Shown here piece after piece: positions 36,374 to 45,803 of a DNA stretch of 64,000 bases; within the stretch, counting starts at the first letter, position 1, and each line of letters starts with the position of its first letter. A program made the translations under genes and the position numbers. The notes beneath the pieces were generated by a model. That model was given only the letters and a program-made list of their open reading frames with translations, was not told the DNA's origin and did no database searches. The stretch is from CAWCDJ01 sp963836015. GTDB taxonomy: Bacteria > Acidobacteriota > Terriglobia > Bryobacterales > Bryobacteraceae. The DNA lies in the NCBI GenBank assembly GCA_963836015.1, contig CAWIIF010000008.1, forward strand, positions 186,001 to 250,000, written 5' to 3'.

Positions 36374-39300
36374 ATGTTATTTGGTTTGCGTTTCCGCTGG
36401 GGCGTTGCCTCCGGCTTAATCGCGGCTTTTCTTGTTTTCGCAGGCATCGCTTTACCGCAATCCACCGGGACGATTCGAGGCACCGTCACCGACACTTCCG
36501 GCGCGGCCATCCCCAACGTCCCCATCGCGGTGCACAACGAGCGCACGGGCGAAGATCGTGCGACCACTACCGACGCCAGCGGCATCTACCAGGTTCCGGC
36601 CTTGCCGGTGGGCTCGTACCGCGTATCCGTGAAGGCTCCCGGAATGGCGGCGACGACGGCCAGTAACGTGGAGGTCCCGGTCGGCAGCACCGTCAAGCAG
36701 GACTTCTCGTTGAAGGTTGCCGCCAGCACCGAGACGGTCGATGTGGTTGCCGCGCCGCCCGTGGTCGATGCCAATTCGGTTTCGGTCGGCAGCGTGGTCA
36801 ACCAGACCACCGTGCAGGAAATCCCGCTGAACGGACGGCACTTTGTGGACCTCGCGCTGTTGATCCCCGGCTCCGTCGTTCCGCCCGCCAACGGATTCCT
36901 GACCTCGCCCTTGCGCGGCCAGGGCTCCTTCTCGTTCAATTCCGCCGGCGCGCGCGAAGACAGCGTCAACTTCATGATCAACGGCATTAACCTCAGCGAC
37001 CCCAACCAGAACCAGATCACCTTCCAGCCGACCATCAATACGGTGGAAGAGTTCAAGGTGGACAATTCCACCTTCAGCGCCGAATACGGGCGCAACTCGG
37101 GTTCGATCGTGAACATTGCGACCCGCGCCGGCATCGACCAGTGGCACGGGGAGGCCTACGAGTTCCTGCGGAACAACGATCTGGACGCCCGCAACTTTTC
37201 CAACCCGACCTTCGTCAGTTCGGCGGGCACGCTCGTCCCGAACCTGCAGTCGCCCTTCAAACGGAATCAGTTCGGCGGCGACGCCGGAGGCGCGCTGGTG
37301 AAGGACAAGACCTTTGTCTTTTTGACCTTCGAATCGACCAGGCAGCGTCAGGCGGTGCCTCTGTCGGCGACCACGCTCTCCGCCGCACAGCGCACCCAGG
37401 CGCAAACATCGAGCGATGCACTGATTCAGAAACTGCTGCCGCTCATTCCCGCGGCGAACTCGGGCACCAATCAGTTCGCTTCTTCGGCCGTGGCGCCCGT
37501 GAACATCGAGCAAGGCACGGTCAATTTCAGCCAGGTTTTCTCGGAGAGCCAGCGCCTCAACGTCTATTACGCGATCCAGCGCGATGAACGCAACGAGCCG
37601 CCTTCCACCGATGGCAACAGCTTTCCCGGCAGCGGCGACCAGAGAAACGGCAACCGTCAACTGCTCACCCTCAACGACTCGTGGGTCCTCAGCCCGACCC
37701 TGGTGAACGAAGCGCGCCTGGGCTTCAATCGCATCCATATCACGTTCGCCGGCGACAACACGCTCAGCGCGTCGGCCTACGGCATCAACAGCGGAGTGAC
37801 CGCTGCTATCGGTCTGCCGCAGATTACGGTCTCGGGGGCCTTTACCTTCGGCGGTATCGGCGGTTTTCCGCAGGGCCGCGGCGATAACGTCGGGGTTCTC
37901 TCCGACACCTTGAGCTGGGTTCGTGGGAATCACTCGATCAAGATGGGCGGCGAGTTCCGCCGCCAGAATTCGGACAACTTCTCGTATACCCCGGGAACCT
38001 TCAGCTTCGCCAACATCAACGCCTTCCTGGCGGACCAGGCCACCGGGTTCAGCGCCAATACCTCGGATCGCTCCAACCGCACTTACGGTAATTCCCTGGG
38101 CGCGTTTGTCACCGATACCTGGAAAGCGAAGCCAACGCTGACCCTCTCGCTCGGCCTTCGCTACGACTGGTACGGCACGCCCACCGAAGCCGAGAGCCGC
38201 TTCGTGGTGTTCGATCCGACCACCGACACCTTGCAGCACGTGGGGCAGGGGAGCGGCCCGGGCCTGGCGTACAACCAGAGCGCCCTGAATTTCGAGCCGC
38301 GCGTCGGTCTTGCCTGGGATCCCTTCAAGAACGGCCGGACCGTGGTCCGTAGCGCCTACGCCATCATGACCGACCAGCCGACCCTGGGCCTGGTGACCGG
38401 CCTGGCTTCCAATCCTCCCAACGCGTTCCCGATCTCCTTTTCGCCCAGCGCCGCGACTCCCTTCGTGACCCTGGGCAACGCCTATGGCGCCGCCAGCGGC
38501 AGCGTCTCCCCGGTCTCAGTCGCGCACAACTACCGGGACGCGTACGTCTCGGAGTGGAACCTCAATGTGGAGCAGGCGCTGGGCAATAGCTATGGCCTGA
38601 TGGTCGGCTATTTCGGCAGCAAAGGCTCGAACCTCAACATTGAGCGCAACTACAACCAGCCGATCGGCGGCGTGCGTCCGTTTGCCAGGCTCTCGGCCGA
38701 CAGCCCGATTGATCCCGGGATGCCGCTGTCGAATATTCCGGTTTACGAAAGCGTCGGCAACTCGTCTTACAACGGGCTCTGGATCAAGCTGGAGAAGCAC
38801 GTCAGCAAGGGCCTCCAGTTCGACACGTCGTACACCTTCTCGAAATCGATCGACGACAATTCCCGCAACGTCCAGGGCCTGGTGGTTCAGGATAGCTACA
38901 ACATTCGCGGTGACCGCGGGCTCTCGGATTTCGATGCCCGGCACCACTTCGTGTTCAGCGGAGTCTACCAGTTGCCGTTCCGCGGAAACCGGTTAAAAGA
39001 AGGCTGGGCGTTCTCGGCGATCGAAACAGTGCAGAGCGGCAACCCCATCAACTTCCATCTCAGCAACACGTCGTTCGCCGGCGCGGCTGTTCTGCGCCCG
39101 AATGTCACGGGGCCGGTCACCACCGGCTTCACTCCAGGTACCAACGGAAGCGCGACATCGGTAACGTATATTCAAAATCCGTCGGTCTTCGTTAACCAGG
39201 GCACCACCGCGGGCACCGTCCTGGGATTCGGCGACCTCGGCCGCAACGTAATCATCGGACCGGGCCTGCTGAGCACGGATTTCGCGGTGACCAAAAACAT

Positions 39301-39499
39301 CCGCGTGAGCTCCTCGGATCGCATGAACCTGGTGATTCGGGCGGAGGCGTTCGACCTCTTCAACCGGACGAACTTCACTCAGCCGATTTCGACCGTGGGC
39401 TCCGGGACGTTCGGGCTGATCACGGGCGGCACTCGCTTCCCCGCTGGGGATTTCGGTACGTCGCGGCAGCTTCAGGTTTCGGTGAAGCTGAAGTTCTGA
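36374..39499 (+). CDS. Oar-like TonB-dependent outer-membrane receptor with CarboxypepD_reg domain
   Basis: A 1041-aa protein with a signal peptide (residues 1-30), a carboxypeptidase-regulatory-like beta-sandwich (about 31-110; GTIRGTVTDTSGAAIPNV to LPVGSYRVSVKAPG), then a plug and a long beta-barrel with a C-terminal Phe (QVSVKLKF), which fits insertion by the Bam machinery. Such Oar-like receptors are expanded in Acidobacteria and usually take up glycans or peptides. A clear ribosome site AGGAG is 7 nt upstream. Downstream sulfatase and sulfatase-maturase genes on the other strand suggest sulfated substrates. Its 3' end overlaps the maturase gene by 80 bp. Confidence 0.9.
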   Translation: MLFGLRFRWGVASGLIAAFLVFAGIALPQSTGTIRGTVTDTSGAAIPNVPIAVHNERTGEDRATTTDASGIYQVPALPVGSYRVSVKAPGMAATTASNVEVPVGSTVKQDFSLKVAASTETVDVVAAPPVVDANSVSVGSVVNQTTVQEIPLNGRHFVDLALLIPGSVVPPANGFLTSPLRGQGSFSFNSAGAREDSVNFMINGINLSDPNQNQITFQPTINTVEEFKVDNSTFSAEYGRNSGSIVNIATRAGIDQWHGEAYEFLRNNDLDARNFSNPTFVSSAGTLVPNLQSPFKRNQFGGDAGGALVKDKTFVFLTFESTRQRQAVPLSATTLSAAQRTQAQTSSDALIQKLLPLIPAANSGTNQFASSAVAPVNIEQGTVNFSQVFSESQRLNVYYAIQRDERNEPPSTDGNSFPGSGDQRNGNRQLLTLNDSWVLSPTLVNEARLGFNRIHITFAGDNTLSASAYGINSGVTAAIGLPQITVSGAFTFGGIGGFPQGRGDNVGVLSDTLSWVRGNHSIKMGGEFRRQNSDNFSYTPGTFSFANINAFLADQATGFSANTSDRSNRTYGNSLGAFVTDTWKAKPTLTLSLGLRYDWYGTPTEAESRFVVFDPTTDTLQHVGQGSGPGLAYNQSALNFEPRVGLAWDPFKNGRTVVRSAYAIMTDQPTLGLVTGLASNPPNAFPISFSPSAATPFVTLGNAYGAASGSVSPVSVAHNYRDAYVSEWNLNVEQALGNSYGLMVGYFGSKGSNLNIERNYNQPIGGVRPFARLSADSPIDPGMPLSNIPVYESVGNSSYNGLWIKLEKHVSKGLQFDTSYTFSKSIDDNSRNVQGLVVQDSYNIRGDRGLSDFDARHHFVFSGVYQLPFRGNRLKEGWAFSAIETVQSGNPINFHLSNTSFAGAAVLRPNVTGPVTTGFTPGTNGSATSVTYIQNPSVFVNQGTTAGTVLGFGDLGRNVIIGPGLLSTDFAVTKNIRVSSSDRMNLVIRAEAFDLFNRTNFTQPISTVGSGTFGLITGGTRFPAGDFGTSRQLQVSVKLKF

Positions 39500-40832
39500 C
39501 GCTCGCACTGCCGTGGCAGTGCTTCCACTTGCGGCCGCTTCCACAGGGACACGGGCCATTGCGGCCGCGTTTCGCGTCCTGAGAAGCCGCCCACGCCATC
39601 ACGCCGGCGGCCGGTCGATCTTGCTGGAGCAGGCCCGCCATCATCTGCATGGCGGGCTGCGTCTGGGTGAAGAACCGGAAGAGCCCCGCGCAGAGGTAGT
39701 TGTGCTCCGCTTCGCCGTACTGCGACTGGGCGAAGCGATCCTTGGGGCACCCGCCGTTACACAGCGGCCGCACCTCGCACTCCCGGCACTGGCGGGTGAG
39801 CCGGTCGCGCTTGTCCAGCCCGAAGCGCCGCTGCGCGGCGGATGCGACGAGATCGCGCATGTGGGTCTCGTGAATGTTCCCCAGGCGGAAGCCGGGTTCC
39901 ACGAAGTGATCGCACGAGTACAGATCGCCGTTGTATTCCAGGGCCGGGCCGTAACCGCAGGTCGGCGCGTGAATGCAGAGCGTGTGGCGCCCGAAGTACG
40001 CATTCAGAGTGACGTCGAAGAGCTGAACGAAGACCGACCCGACGTCGTGGCGCACCCACTCTTCGAAGATGTCGATCAGAAACTGCCCGTACCGTTCGGG
40101 GCCGACGGTGCGCTCGGTCACGGCCGAGCCCGATTGAGTGTAGAGAAGACGGGGACCGCCGGGCCGTTCGCTCCAGCCGAGATTCGCGAGCGGTAGAAGA
40201 TCGGGCGTAGAGCGCTCGACGATGGGAATGAACTGCATGTATCGCGCGCCCATGCCGTCGCGGAAGAAGCAGTACGCCTCGCGGCCGTGATCCTGGTTGG
40301 CGGCGTTCACGGTGCAGAGAATGTTGACCTCGACTTCGTACCGGCGTAGGTGATTCCAGCCGCGCATCACCTGGTCGAAGGAACCCTCGCCCCCTTTGTT
40401 TACGCGGTAGGTGTCGTGAAGGTGCCGGGGCCCATCCACGCTCAGACCGACGAGGAAGTCATACTGTTTGAGGAAAGCGCACCACTGGTCGTTCAGCAGG
40501 ACGCCATTGGTCTGGAAGGTGTACTCGACCCGCTGCCCCGGCCGGCGATATTTTTCCACGAGCTCGACGGACCGGCGGAAGAAATCGATACCGAGCAGCG
40601 TGGGCTCGCCTCCCTGCCAGGCCACGGTCACCTCCGGGGTCCTGTGAGATTCCAGCAGTTGGCGGATGTAGGCCTCCAGCGTAGCGTCCGTCATCCGGTG
40701 GTGGTCGTCGGGATAGAGCGCCTCCTTCGACAGAAAGAAGCAGTAAGTGCAGTCGAGATTACAGGTGGAGCCGCTCGGTTTGGCCAGGAGGTGGAACCGC
40801 GGCGGAGCGGGCGCTGGTTGGATTGTCGCCAT
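39420..40832 (-). CDS. Anaerobic sulfatase-maturating radical SAM enzyme with SEC-C tail
   Basis: Converts the active-site Cys or Ser of sulfatases to formylglycine. The 470-aa protein has the radical SAM cluster C24-x3-C28-x2-C31 (CNLDCTYC), then a SPASM region with further cysteines (CGYGPALEYNGDLYSCDHF, CRECEVRPLCNGGCP, YLCAGLF). It ends with a SEC-C zinc motif (GPCPCGSGRKWKHCHG), a tail absent from the best-known anSMEs, and a 30-residue extension that overlaps the receptor gene by 80 bp. ATG 40832 has AGAGGGGGG upstream. The arylsulfatase 41 bp upstream carries a Cys-type signature and is the obvious client; the sulfatase at 59340 may be a second one. Confidence 0.9.
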   Translation of the reverse strand: MATIQPAPAPPRFHLLAKPSGSTCNLDCTYCFFLSKEALYPDDHHRMTDATLEAYIRQLLESHRTPEVTVAWQGGEPTLLGIDFFRRSVELVEKYRRPGQRVEYTFQTNGVLLNDQWCAFLKQYDFLVGLSVDGPRHLHDTYRVNKGGEGSFDQVMRGWNHLRRYEVEVNILCTVNAANQDHGREAYCFFRDGMGARYMQFIPIVERSTPDLLPLANLGWSERPGGPRLLYTQSGSAVTERTVGPERYGQFLIDIFEEWVRHDVGSVFVQLFDVTLNAYFGRHTLCIHAPTCGYGPALEYNGDLYSCDHFVEPGFRLGNIHETHMRDLVASAAQRRFGLDKRDRLTRQCRECEVRPLCNGGCPKDRFAQSQYGEAEHNYLCAGLFRFFTQTQPAMQMMAGLLQQDRPAAGVMAWAASQDAKRGRNGPCPCGSGRKWKHCHGSASVRTSASPKPEAAATYRNPQRGSECRP

Positions 40833-40873
40833 CGATTCCCCCCTCTCTAACGACCAGGCGGCTTCGCGCTGCC

Positions 40874-42376
40874 TTAGCCGCCGCTGGCCCCAACGTTCAT
40901 CTTGGCCGCCGCATCGCTGACGGTGAAGCTGGCGGCCTTCTGCCGCGGTGGAAAGTCGCGGAGCGTCTCCATGAATTCGGCTACCAGAGTCTGCGCCGGG
41001 ATGAGCAGAAATGCATGATCGAGGACCCAATCCCAGTACGTGTTCGAAGTGATATCCGCGTGTTCGTAGGGATCGGTCCGCAGGTTAAAGATTTTGGGAA
41101 CGCGCAGCGGAGTGAGCGGCTCGGCCCAGATCTGCAGCGTGCCCCGGGCGCGCTGTTCGAGGAAGACCATCTTCCAGTTGTCGAAGCGCATACAGGCGAG
41201 GTCGCCGTCGTCGGTGAAGTACAGGAACCCCTTGCGCGGGTTCGTCTTCTCTTTTCCGGTCAGCAGGGGAAGCAGGTTATGGCCATCCAGGTGGACTTTG
41301 AAGGTCTTCTCGCCGGCCTTGTGGCCTTTCAGGAGCTTCTCCTTGATGTGGGGCTCTCCGGCGGCGGCCAGAATGGTGGGCAGCCAGTCCAGGTGCGATA
41401 CGATCTCGTTCGACACCGAGCCGGCCTTGATCTTGCCGGGGAACCGCGCGAAAGCAGGCACGCGGAAAGCTCCTTCCCAGTTCGAGTTCTTCTCATTGCG
41501 GAAGGGAGTCTGCCCGCCATCGGGCCACGAGTTCATGTGGGGCCCGTTGTCGGTCGTATACATCACCATCGTGTTGTCCGCGATCTTTAACTCGTCGAGC
41601 AGGTCGAGTATCTCGCCGATGTGCTTGTCGTGATCGATCATCACGTCGTGGTATTCCGACTGCCAGCGGCCGGACTGTCCCAGGCTGGAAGGCTTGGCAT
41701 GGGTGCGGAAGTGCATGTGGGTAGTGTTGAACCACACGAAGAACGGAGTGCCGGCGGCCACCTGTTTCTTGATGAAGGTTTTGGCGGCGGCCAGAAACTC
41801 CTCGTCGACGGTCTCCATGCGCTTCCTGGTCAGCGGACCCGTGTTTTCGATCTTCTGGCCGCCTTTGCCGTCGGCCCAGGTGTGCAGAACACCACGCGGA
41901 CCGAACTTCTTGCGAAAGTCCGGGAAGTCCTTCTCGGGCGGATAGTCGCGCAGCTCGGGTTCTTCCTCGGCGTTCAGGTGGTACAGATTGCCGAAGAACT
42001 CATCGAAGCCGTGCATGGTGGGCAGGTGCTCGTCGCGATCTCCCAGGTGGTTCTTGCCGAACTGGCCGGTCGCGTAGCCCAGCGGCTTGAGTAGCTCGGC
42101 GATGGTCGGATCTTCGGCGCGCATTCCGAGGGCCGCCCCGGGGAGCCCGACCTTGGTCAGGCCGGTCCGCAGGCCGCACTGGCCCGTGATGAAAGAGGCA
42201 CGGCCGGCCGTGCAGCTCTGTTCGGCATAGGCGTCCGTGAACAGCACCCCTTCTTCCGCGATGCGGTCGATGTTGGGGGTACGGTATCCCATCATCCCCT
42301 TGGTGAAGACACTGAGGTTGGATTGGCCGATATCATCGCCAAAAATCATGAGGAAGTTCGGTTTCTTCTCTGGCAC
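40874..42376 (-). CDS. Cys-type arylsulfatase
   Basis: Sulfatase of 500 aa. The metal-binding GDD (residues 13-15) and the formylglycine signature C55-T-A-G-R59 are present, with the cysteine to be converted by the neighbouring radical SAM enzyme. Later motifs include TTDNGPHMNSWPDGG (metal ligands) and FRNEKNSNWEGAFRVP. I chose GTG 42376 because GGAGAG lies 6 nt upstream; the TTG at 42400 is longer. Unusually, no signal peptide is visible with either start, so the enzyme may be cytoplasmic or exported otherwise. Likely removes sulfate from a glycan or aryl ester. Confidence 0.9.
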   Translation of the reverse strand: MPEKKPNFLMIFGDDIGQSNLSVFTKGMMGYRTPNIDRIAEEGVLFTDAYAEQSCTAGRASFITGQCGLRTGLTKVGLPGAALGMRAEDPTIAELLKPLGYATGQFGKNHLGDRDEHLPTMHGFDEFFGNLYHLNAEEEPELRDYPPEKDFPDFRKKFGPRGVLHTWADGKGGQKIENTGPLTRKRMETVDEEFLAAAKTFIKKQVAAGTPFFVWFNTTHMHFRTHAKPSSLGQSGRWQSEYHDVMIDHDKHIGEILDLLDELKIADNTMVMYTTDNGPHMNSWPDGGQTPFRNEKNSNWEGAFRVPAFARFPGKIKAGSVSNEIVSHLDWLPTILAAAGEPHIKEKLLKGHKAGEKTFKVHLDGHNLLPLLTGKEKTNPRKGFLYFTDDGDLACMRFDNWKMVFLEQRARGTLQIWAEPLTPLRVPKIFNLRTDPYEHADITSNTYWDWVLDHAFLLIPAQTLVAEFMETLRDFPPRQKAASFTVSDAAAKMNVGASGG

Positions 42377-42534
42377 CTGGTTCTCTCCGTGGCCCGGCAA
42401 ATTCTATCTGTAGGCCACAACCGGCTCGATGAGCGGCGGTTCACGCCGGCTCTAAATTTTCCCGCGCCGGCCCGCAAAATTCTGAATTGCCGCCGCGCGG
42501 GTGGAATCACCTCATAACGGGCACCGCGGCCGGG

Positions 42535-43269
42535 ATGTCACCCCAAGTTTCCATGACATTGCTCATCTCTATCGTTGGCGCTTTGATACTTGCGAGCGCC
42601 TTCCCGCTGGCGTATTACAGCCGCCTGCTGACGTCGAGGATCCAACGGCGGTGGGAGTCGCTCTCGGCAGGCGTAGCGGTAGCTTACATGTTCGTTAACG
42701 TCCTGCCCGAACTTGCCGAGCACCAACCCTATGTCGCTGAGGCGGCCCACGGGAGCCTCCTCAGCGCCGAAAAGCGTATCTATATCTGGGCCCTCACGGG
42801 CTTTATCGCGTTCGCTGGGTTGAACGAATTCAAGTTCAAGAGGTCGGAGGAAGGAACCGGCGGAGACCGGCTCTTTTTCTGGGGGAAACTGGCGGGGTTT
42901 GCCCTTTATTCCCTGTTGATCGGCTACCTGCTGACCCACCGCGAGGACGCTTCGCTGCTGTCGCTCTGGCTGTACGTGGGTGCGATGGGACTCCACATGT
43001 TCATGCTGGATGTCGTGATGGCGGAGGAGTTCGAGAGCCTTTATACGGCGCGGGTGAGGGCGGCCCTGGTGGGGTGCTTGTTCCTGGGTTGGGTGCTGGG
43101 GACCATGAACGCGCTGCCTGACTCCTTTACGTCCCGTCTGTTTGCATTCGTTTTGGGAGGCGTGACCATTACCAGCGCCCACGAAGAGCTGAAAGCGGAG
43201 CGCGCCGGACATTTCTGGTGGTTCGTATCGGGTGCCGCGGCTTATGCCACGATTCTGCTATTGATCTGA
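42535..43269 (+). CDS. Integral membrane protein (ZIP-like shape), function unknown
   Basis: A 244-aa membrane protein with about seven or eight hydrophobic segments and almost no extramembrane domain. Conserved polar positions inside the helices (NVLPELAEHQP, GLHMFMLD, SAHEEL) include His, Glu and Asp, which is reminiscent of metal transporters such as ZIP, but the match is weak. I chose ATG 42535; ATG 42553 is also possible. The 134-bp region to the divergent sulfatase is AT-richer and likely holds promoters. Its 3' end overlaps the next gene by 28 bp. No function assigned. Confidence 0.65.
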   Translation: MSPQVSMTLLISIVGALILASAFPLAYYSRLLTSRIQRRWESLSAGVAVAYMFVNVLPELAEHQPYVAEAAHGSLLSAEKRIYIWALTGFIAFAGLNEFKFKRSEEGTGGDRLFFWGKLAGFALYSLLIGYLLTHREDASLLSLWLYVGAMGLHMFMLDVVMAEEFESLYTARVRAALVGCLFLGWVLGTMNALPDSFTSRLFAFVLGGVTITSAHEELKAERAGHFWWFVSGAAAYATILLLI

Positions 43270-44117
43270 GGCGACGGATGGCGTCGCCTCCACGCCACGT
43301 ACGGAATCGTTGCCACAACGCCCACGACCAGGTACAGGAGCACTGCGGCCAGCACCGTCTTTTGTTGAACGAAATTGGTTTGGGCAATAGCCAGGGCGAT
43401 GGCGGGATGACGGAACGCCGTCGAAAAAGCCAGGACGGCGCGCTGCTCGGGAGCGGGACCGCCCAGCAGATGTCCGGCAGCCAGGCCTGTGAGGACGAAG
43501 GCGGCGATGGCGGCCAACGTTCCGTCGCCGATCAGCGAGACGATCGCCGGCCCGGCATTGAACACCACGGGCAGGGCTCCGCCGGCGAGCATGATCATCC
43601 CGGCCGCCAATGCGGGTCTGGTGATCCGCGCGGCGAGTTCGGGAGCCATGGATCGCACGAAAACGGCGGCGCAGAGGGGGGCGACCACGGTCACCCCCAC
43701 GAGTTTTACGATCGCGGCGACGGGTGTGCGCAACGGGAGTCCGAAAGCAAGGCCCATCGAGCCGAGCACTACGGGCACCAGCACGATCGAGAGGAGGGAC
43801 GCCGCCACGAGGAGGCCGAACATGTAGGACGACTCTCCGCCGGCTAGCATCGTCCTCTTGGGCAGAAGAGGGGGGACGGGAGAGACAGATAGCGCCACGA
43901 GCGCGATTTTGACAGGCGGCCGCAGGTCGAACGTCGCCACAAGGAATACTGCGAGCAGCGGCATCACCACATACATGGGCAGGAGTGAGCGGGCGAGCAA
44001 TCCCGGTCTACGGAATAGGCAGGTCACGTCCTGGCGAGTGGCGTTGAGGCCCAGGCCGAAAACGTTGAGGACGATGCTTACCTTCAATATGAGCTGGATC
44101 AGCTCCGCGAGACTCAC
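43242..44117 (-). CDS. Bile acid:sodium symporter (BASS)-like membrane transporter
   Basis: A 291-aa membrane protein with about nine or ten hydrophobic helices. The layout and motifs fit the BASS/SBF family: NVFGLGLNATR near the start, SVSPVPPLLPKR, and FSTAFRHPAIALAIAQTNF, the sodium-binding cross-over region. Substrates of bacterial members include organic acids and steroids; the sequence does not say which. The start is GTG. It lies 52 bp before the sigma-54 activator but is transcribed away from the receptor genes; operon membership is unclear. Confidence 0.8.
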   Translation of the reverse strand: MSLAELIQLILKVSIVLNVFGLGLNATRQDVTCLFRRPGLLARSLLPMYVVMPLLAVFLVATFDLRPPVKIALVALSVSPVPPLLPKRTMLAGGESSYMFGLLVAASLLSIVLVPVVLGSMGLAFGLPLRTPVAAIVKLVGVTVVAPLCAAVFVRSMAPELAARITRPALAAGMIMLAGGALPVVFNAGPAIVSLIGDGTLAAIAAFVLTGLAAGHLLGGPAPEQRAVLAFSTAFRHPAIALAIAQTNFVQQKTVLAAVLLYLVVGVVATIPYVAWRRRHPSPQINSRIVA

Positions 44118-44169
44118 ACCGTGAAGGATTCAGCCCGCTCGCCGCCAGGCGCATTTTATGTGGGCGGCG

Positions 44170-45495
44170 TCAGAGGATTCCCAGCTTCTTCATCCGGTAG
44201 CGAAGGGAATACCGGCCGATGCCAAGAAGGATCGCGGCGCGAGTCTGGTTGCCATCCGCCTCCGCCAGAGCAGCGGCAATCAGTTCCTGCTCGCTGCTGT
44301 GCAGGGAAAAGCACGCGGGCGGCGCGGCGATCTCGTCGCAGGGAGGCTTACCGTCGGGATCGGATGTCCGGCCGGGGATTGCCAGGCTGGCCGGCATCAG
44401 GAGATGCGACGGCTCCACCAGCACGGCGCGCTCGATGACGTTCCTCAATTCCCTTACGTTTCCGGGCCACGGGTAAAGCTCGAGGATGCGCTGAGCGCTC
44501 GGATGGATGCCCTGAATCTGCCGGTGATGGAGGCGGTTGAACTGGTGCAGAAAGTGCGCCGCGATCTCCCGGATATCCTCGCGCCGCTCCCTCAGGGGCG
44601 GCAGCTGGATCTGCACGCCGTTCAGCCGGTAGTAGAGATCGCTTCGGAATGTCCGGTTTGCGATGGCTTTCTCGATCTGCTGGTTGGTCGCGCCGATCAC
44701 CCGCAGGTCCACGGCGATGTCGCGCGACCCGCCGATCCGGCGGAAGGTGTGATTTTCGAGGACGCGGAGCAGCTTGGCCTGCATGGGGAGGGAAAGGTCG
44801 GCGATTTCATCCAGGAAGACGGTGCCGCCATGGGACTTTTCGAGCAACCCCTCCTTGGGCGCACGCGCGTCAGTGAAGGCGCCCCTCTCGAACCCGAACA
44901 GTTCGCTCTCGAGCAGGTTCTCCGGGATGGCCGCGCAGTTGATGGCAACGAAGGGAGCGCTGGCGCGCCGGCTCAGGCCGTGAAGGCGCTGGGCGATGAG
45001 TTCCTTTCCTGTCCCGCTTTCCCCCAGCAGAAGGATCGCCTTGGCGGAGCTCGCGGCGATTCTGGAGACAAACTCGAGGAGTTCCTGAACAGCCGGCGAA
45101 CGGCCGACGAATTTCGGAGGAGATAGAACTTCGCCGAGGTCCTTCAGCGTGAGGGCCCACCCTCCGGGCCCATTGGGTCCGGCGCCGAGCGGCGAGCCGG
45201 CTACCTCGAGCAGACGGCCGGGGGAGTGGGGCGCACGGAACTCGCATTTCCATTCTTGGCCCCCGGAGGCCGGCAACGGCAGCGTGGGGCATCGCAGCAA
45301 ATCGCCGGCCGTCGATCCCGTCAGGTTCTCAACCTTCATGCCCAATAGCTCCGCTGCGGCCCTGTTAACGGCTACGATTATCCCAGCGCGATCGCAGAGC
45401 AGCACGGGATCCGCCATCGACTCGAACAGAGCGAGGATGAGTGGGGTTACCGCGCTCCGTGGTTCGCGTAGGGGCATGGGCATGGACATAGACAT
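44170..45495 (-). CDS. PAS-containing sigma-54-dependent transcriptional activator
   Basis: A 441-aa enhancer-binding protein: an N-terminal PAS sensor (about 20-80; ALFESMADPVLLCDRAGIIVAVN), a central AAA+ domain with Walker A GESGTGKE, and a C-terminal Fis-type helix-turn-helix (LAEADGNQTRAAILLGIGRYSLRYR). The sigma-54 contact loop reads GAFTDA in place of GAFTGA. It is the last gene of the cytochrome region, 18 bp after a zinc-ribbon gene. A sigma-54 promoter match lies before the first cytochrome gene at the other end, so it is the natural candidate activator of the cytochrome operon; this link is inferred. Confidence 0.9.
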   Translation of the reverse strand: MSMSMPMPLREPRSAVTPLILALFESMADPVLLCDRAGIIVAVNRAAAELLGMKVENLTGSTAGDLLRCPTLPLPASGGQEWKCEFRAPHSPGRLLEVAGSPLGAGPNGPGGWALTLKDLGEVLSPPKFVGRSPAVQELLEFVSRIAASSAKAILLLGESGTGKELIAQRLHGLSRRASAPFVAINCAAIPENLLESELFGFERGAFTDARAPKEGLLEKSHGGTVFLDEIADLSLPMQAKLLRVLENHTFRRIGGSRDIAVDLRVIGATNQQIEKAIANRTFRSDLYYRLNGVQIQLPPLRERREDIREIAAHFLHQFNRLHHRQIQGIHPSAQRILELYPWPGNVRELRNVIERAVLVEPSHLLMPASLAIPGRTSDPDGKPPCDEIAAPPACFSLHSSEQELIAAALAEADGNQTRAAILLGIGRYSLRYRMKKLGIL

Positions 45496-45513
45496 CTCAC
45501 GACAGCGCCGGCG

Positions 45514-45660
45514 TCAGCTTCGATCCCTTCCCCCAGGTGGCGGAGTTCCGCGGTTTTTGGCGCACGCCGGGCAGCATTCGGAGCAGTAGAGACCATGTTC
45601 CTGCCGCGGCATGTGGACCGGAGAAGCCGGGCGCCCGCAATTGTCGCATGGCGCCACCAT
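45514..45660 (-). CDS. Small zinc-ribbon protein (48 aa)
   Basis: A short protein with paired cysteines: CDNCG near the start and YCSECCPAC near the centre, a typical zinc-ribbon spacing. It ends GGRDRS. I chose GTG/ATG-type start at 45660 (MVAPCDN); longer forms upstream are possible and the start has no strong ribosome site. It lies between the TPR protein and the sigma-54 activator. Small zinc ribbons of this kind may act as electron-transfer or regulatory accessories, but nothing specific can be said. Confidence 0.45.
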   Translation of the reverse strand: MVAPCDNCGRPASPVHMPRQEHGLYCSECCPACAKNRGTPPPGGRDRS

Positions 45661-45803
45661 TCGGTAGGTGACAATACACGATGACATCGATGATGGACCC
45701 GCGACGCGAGGCGCCGCATCGACGGAACGCCGCCAAGTTCCCCTCCTTATCTGTTGCGTTTCTCTGTTCATATATTACCGGCCGGGCGCGGGTCCCGGCG
45801 GGC

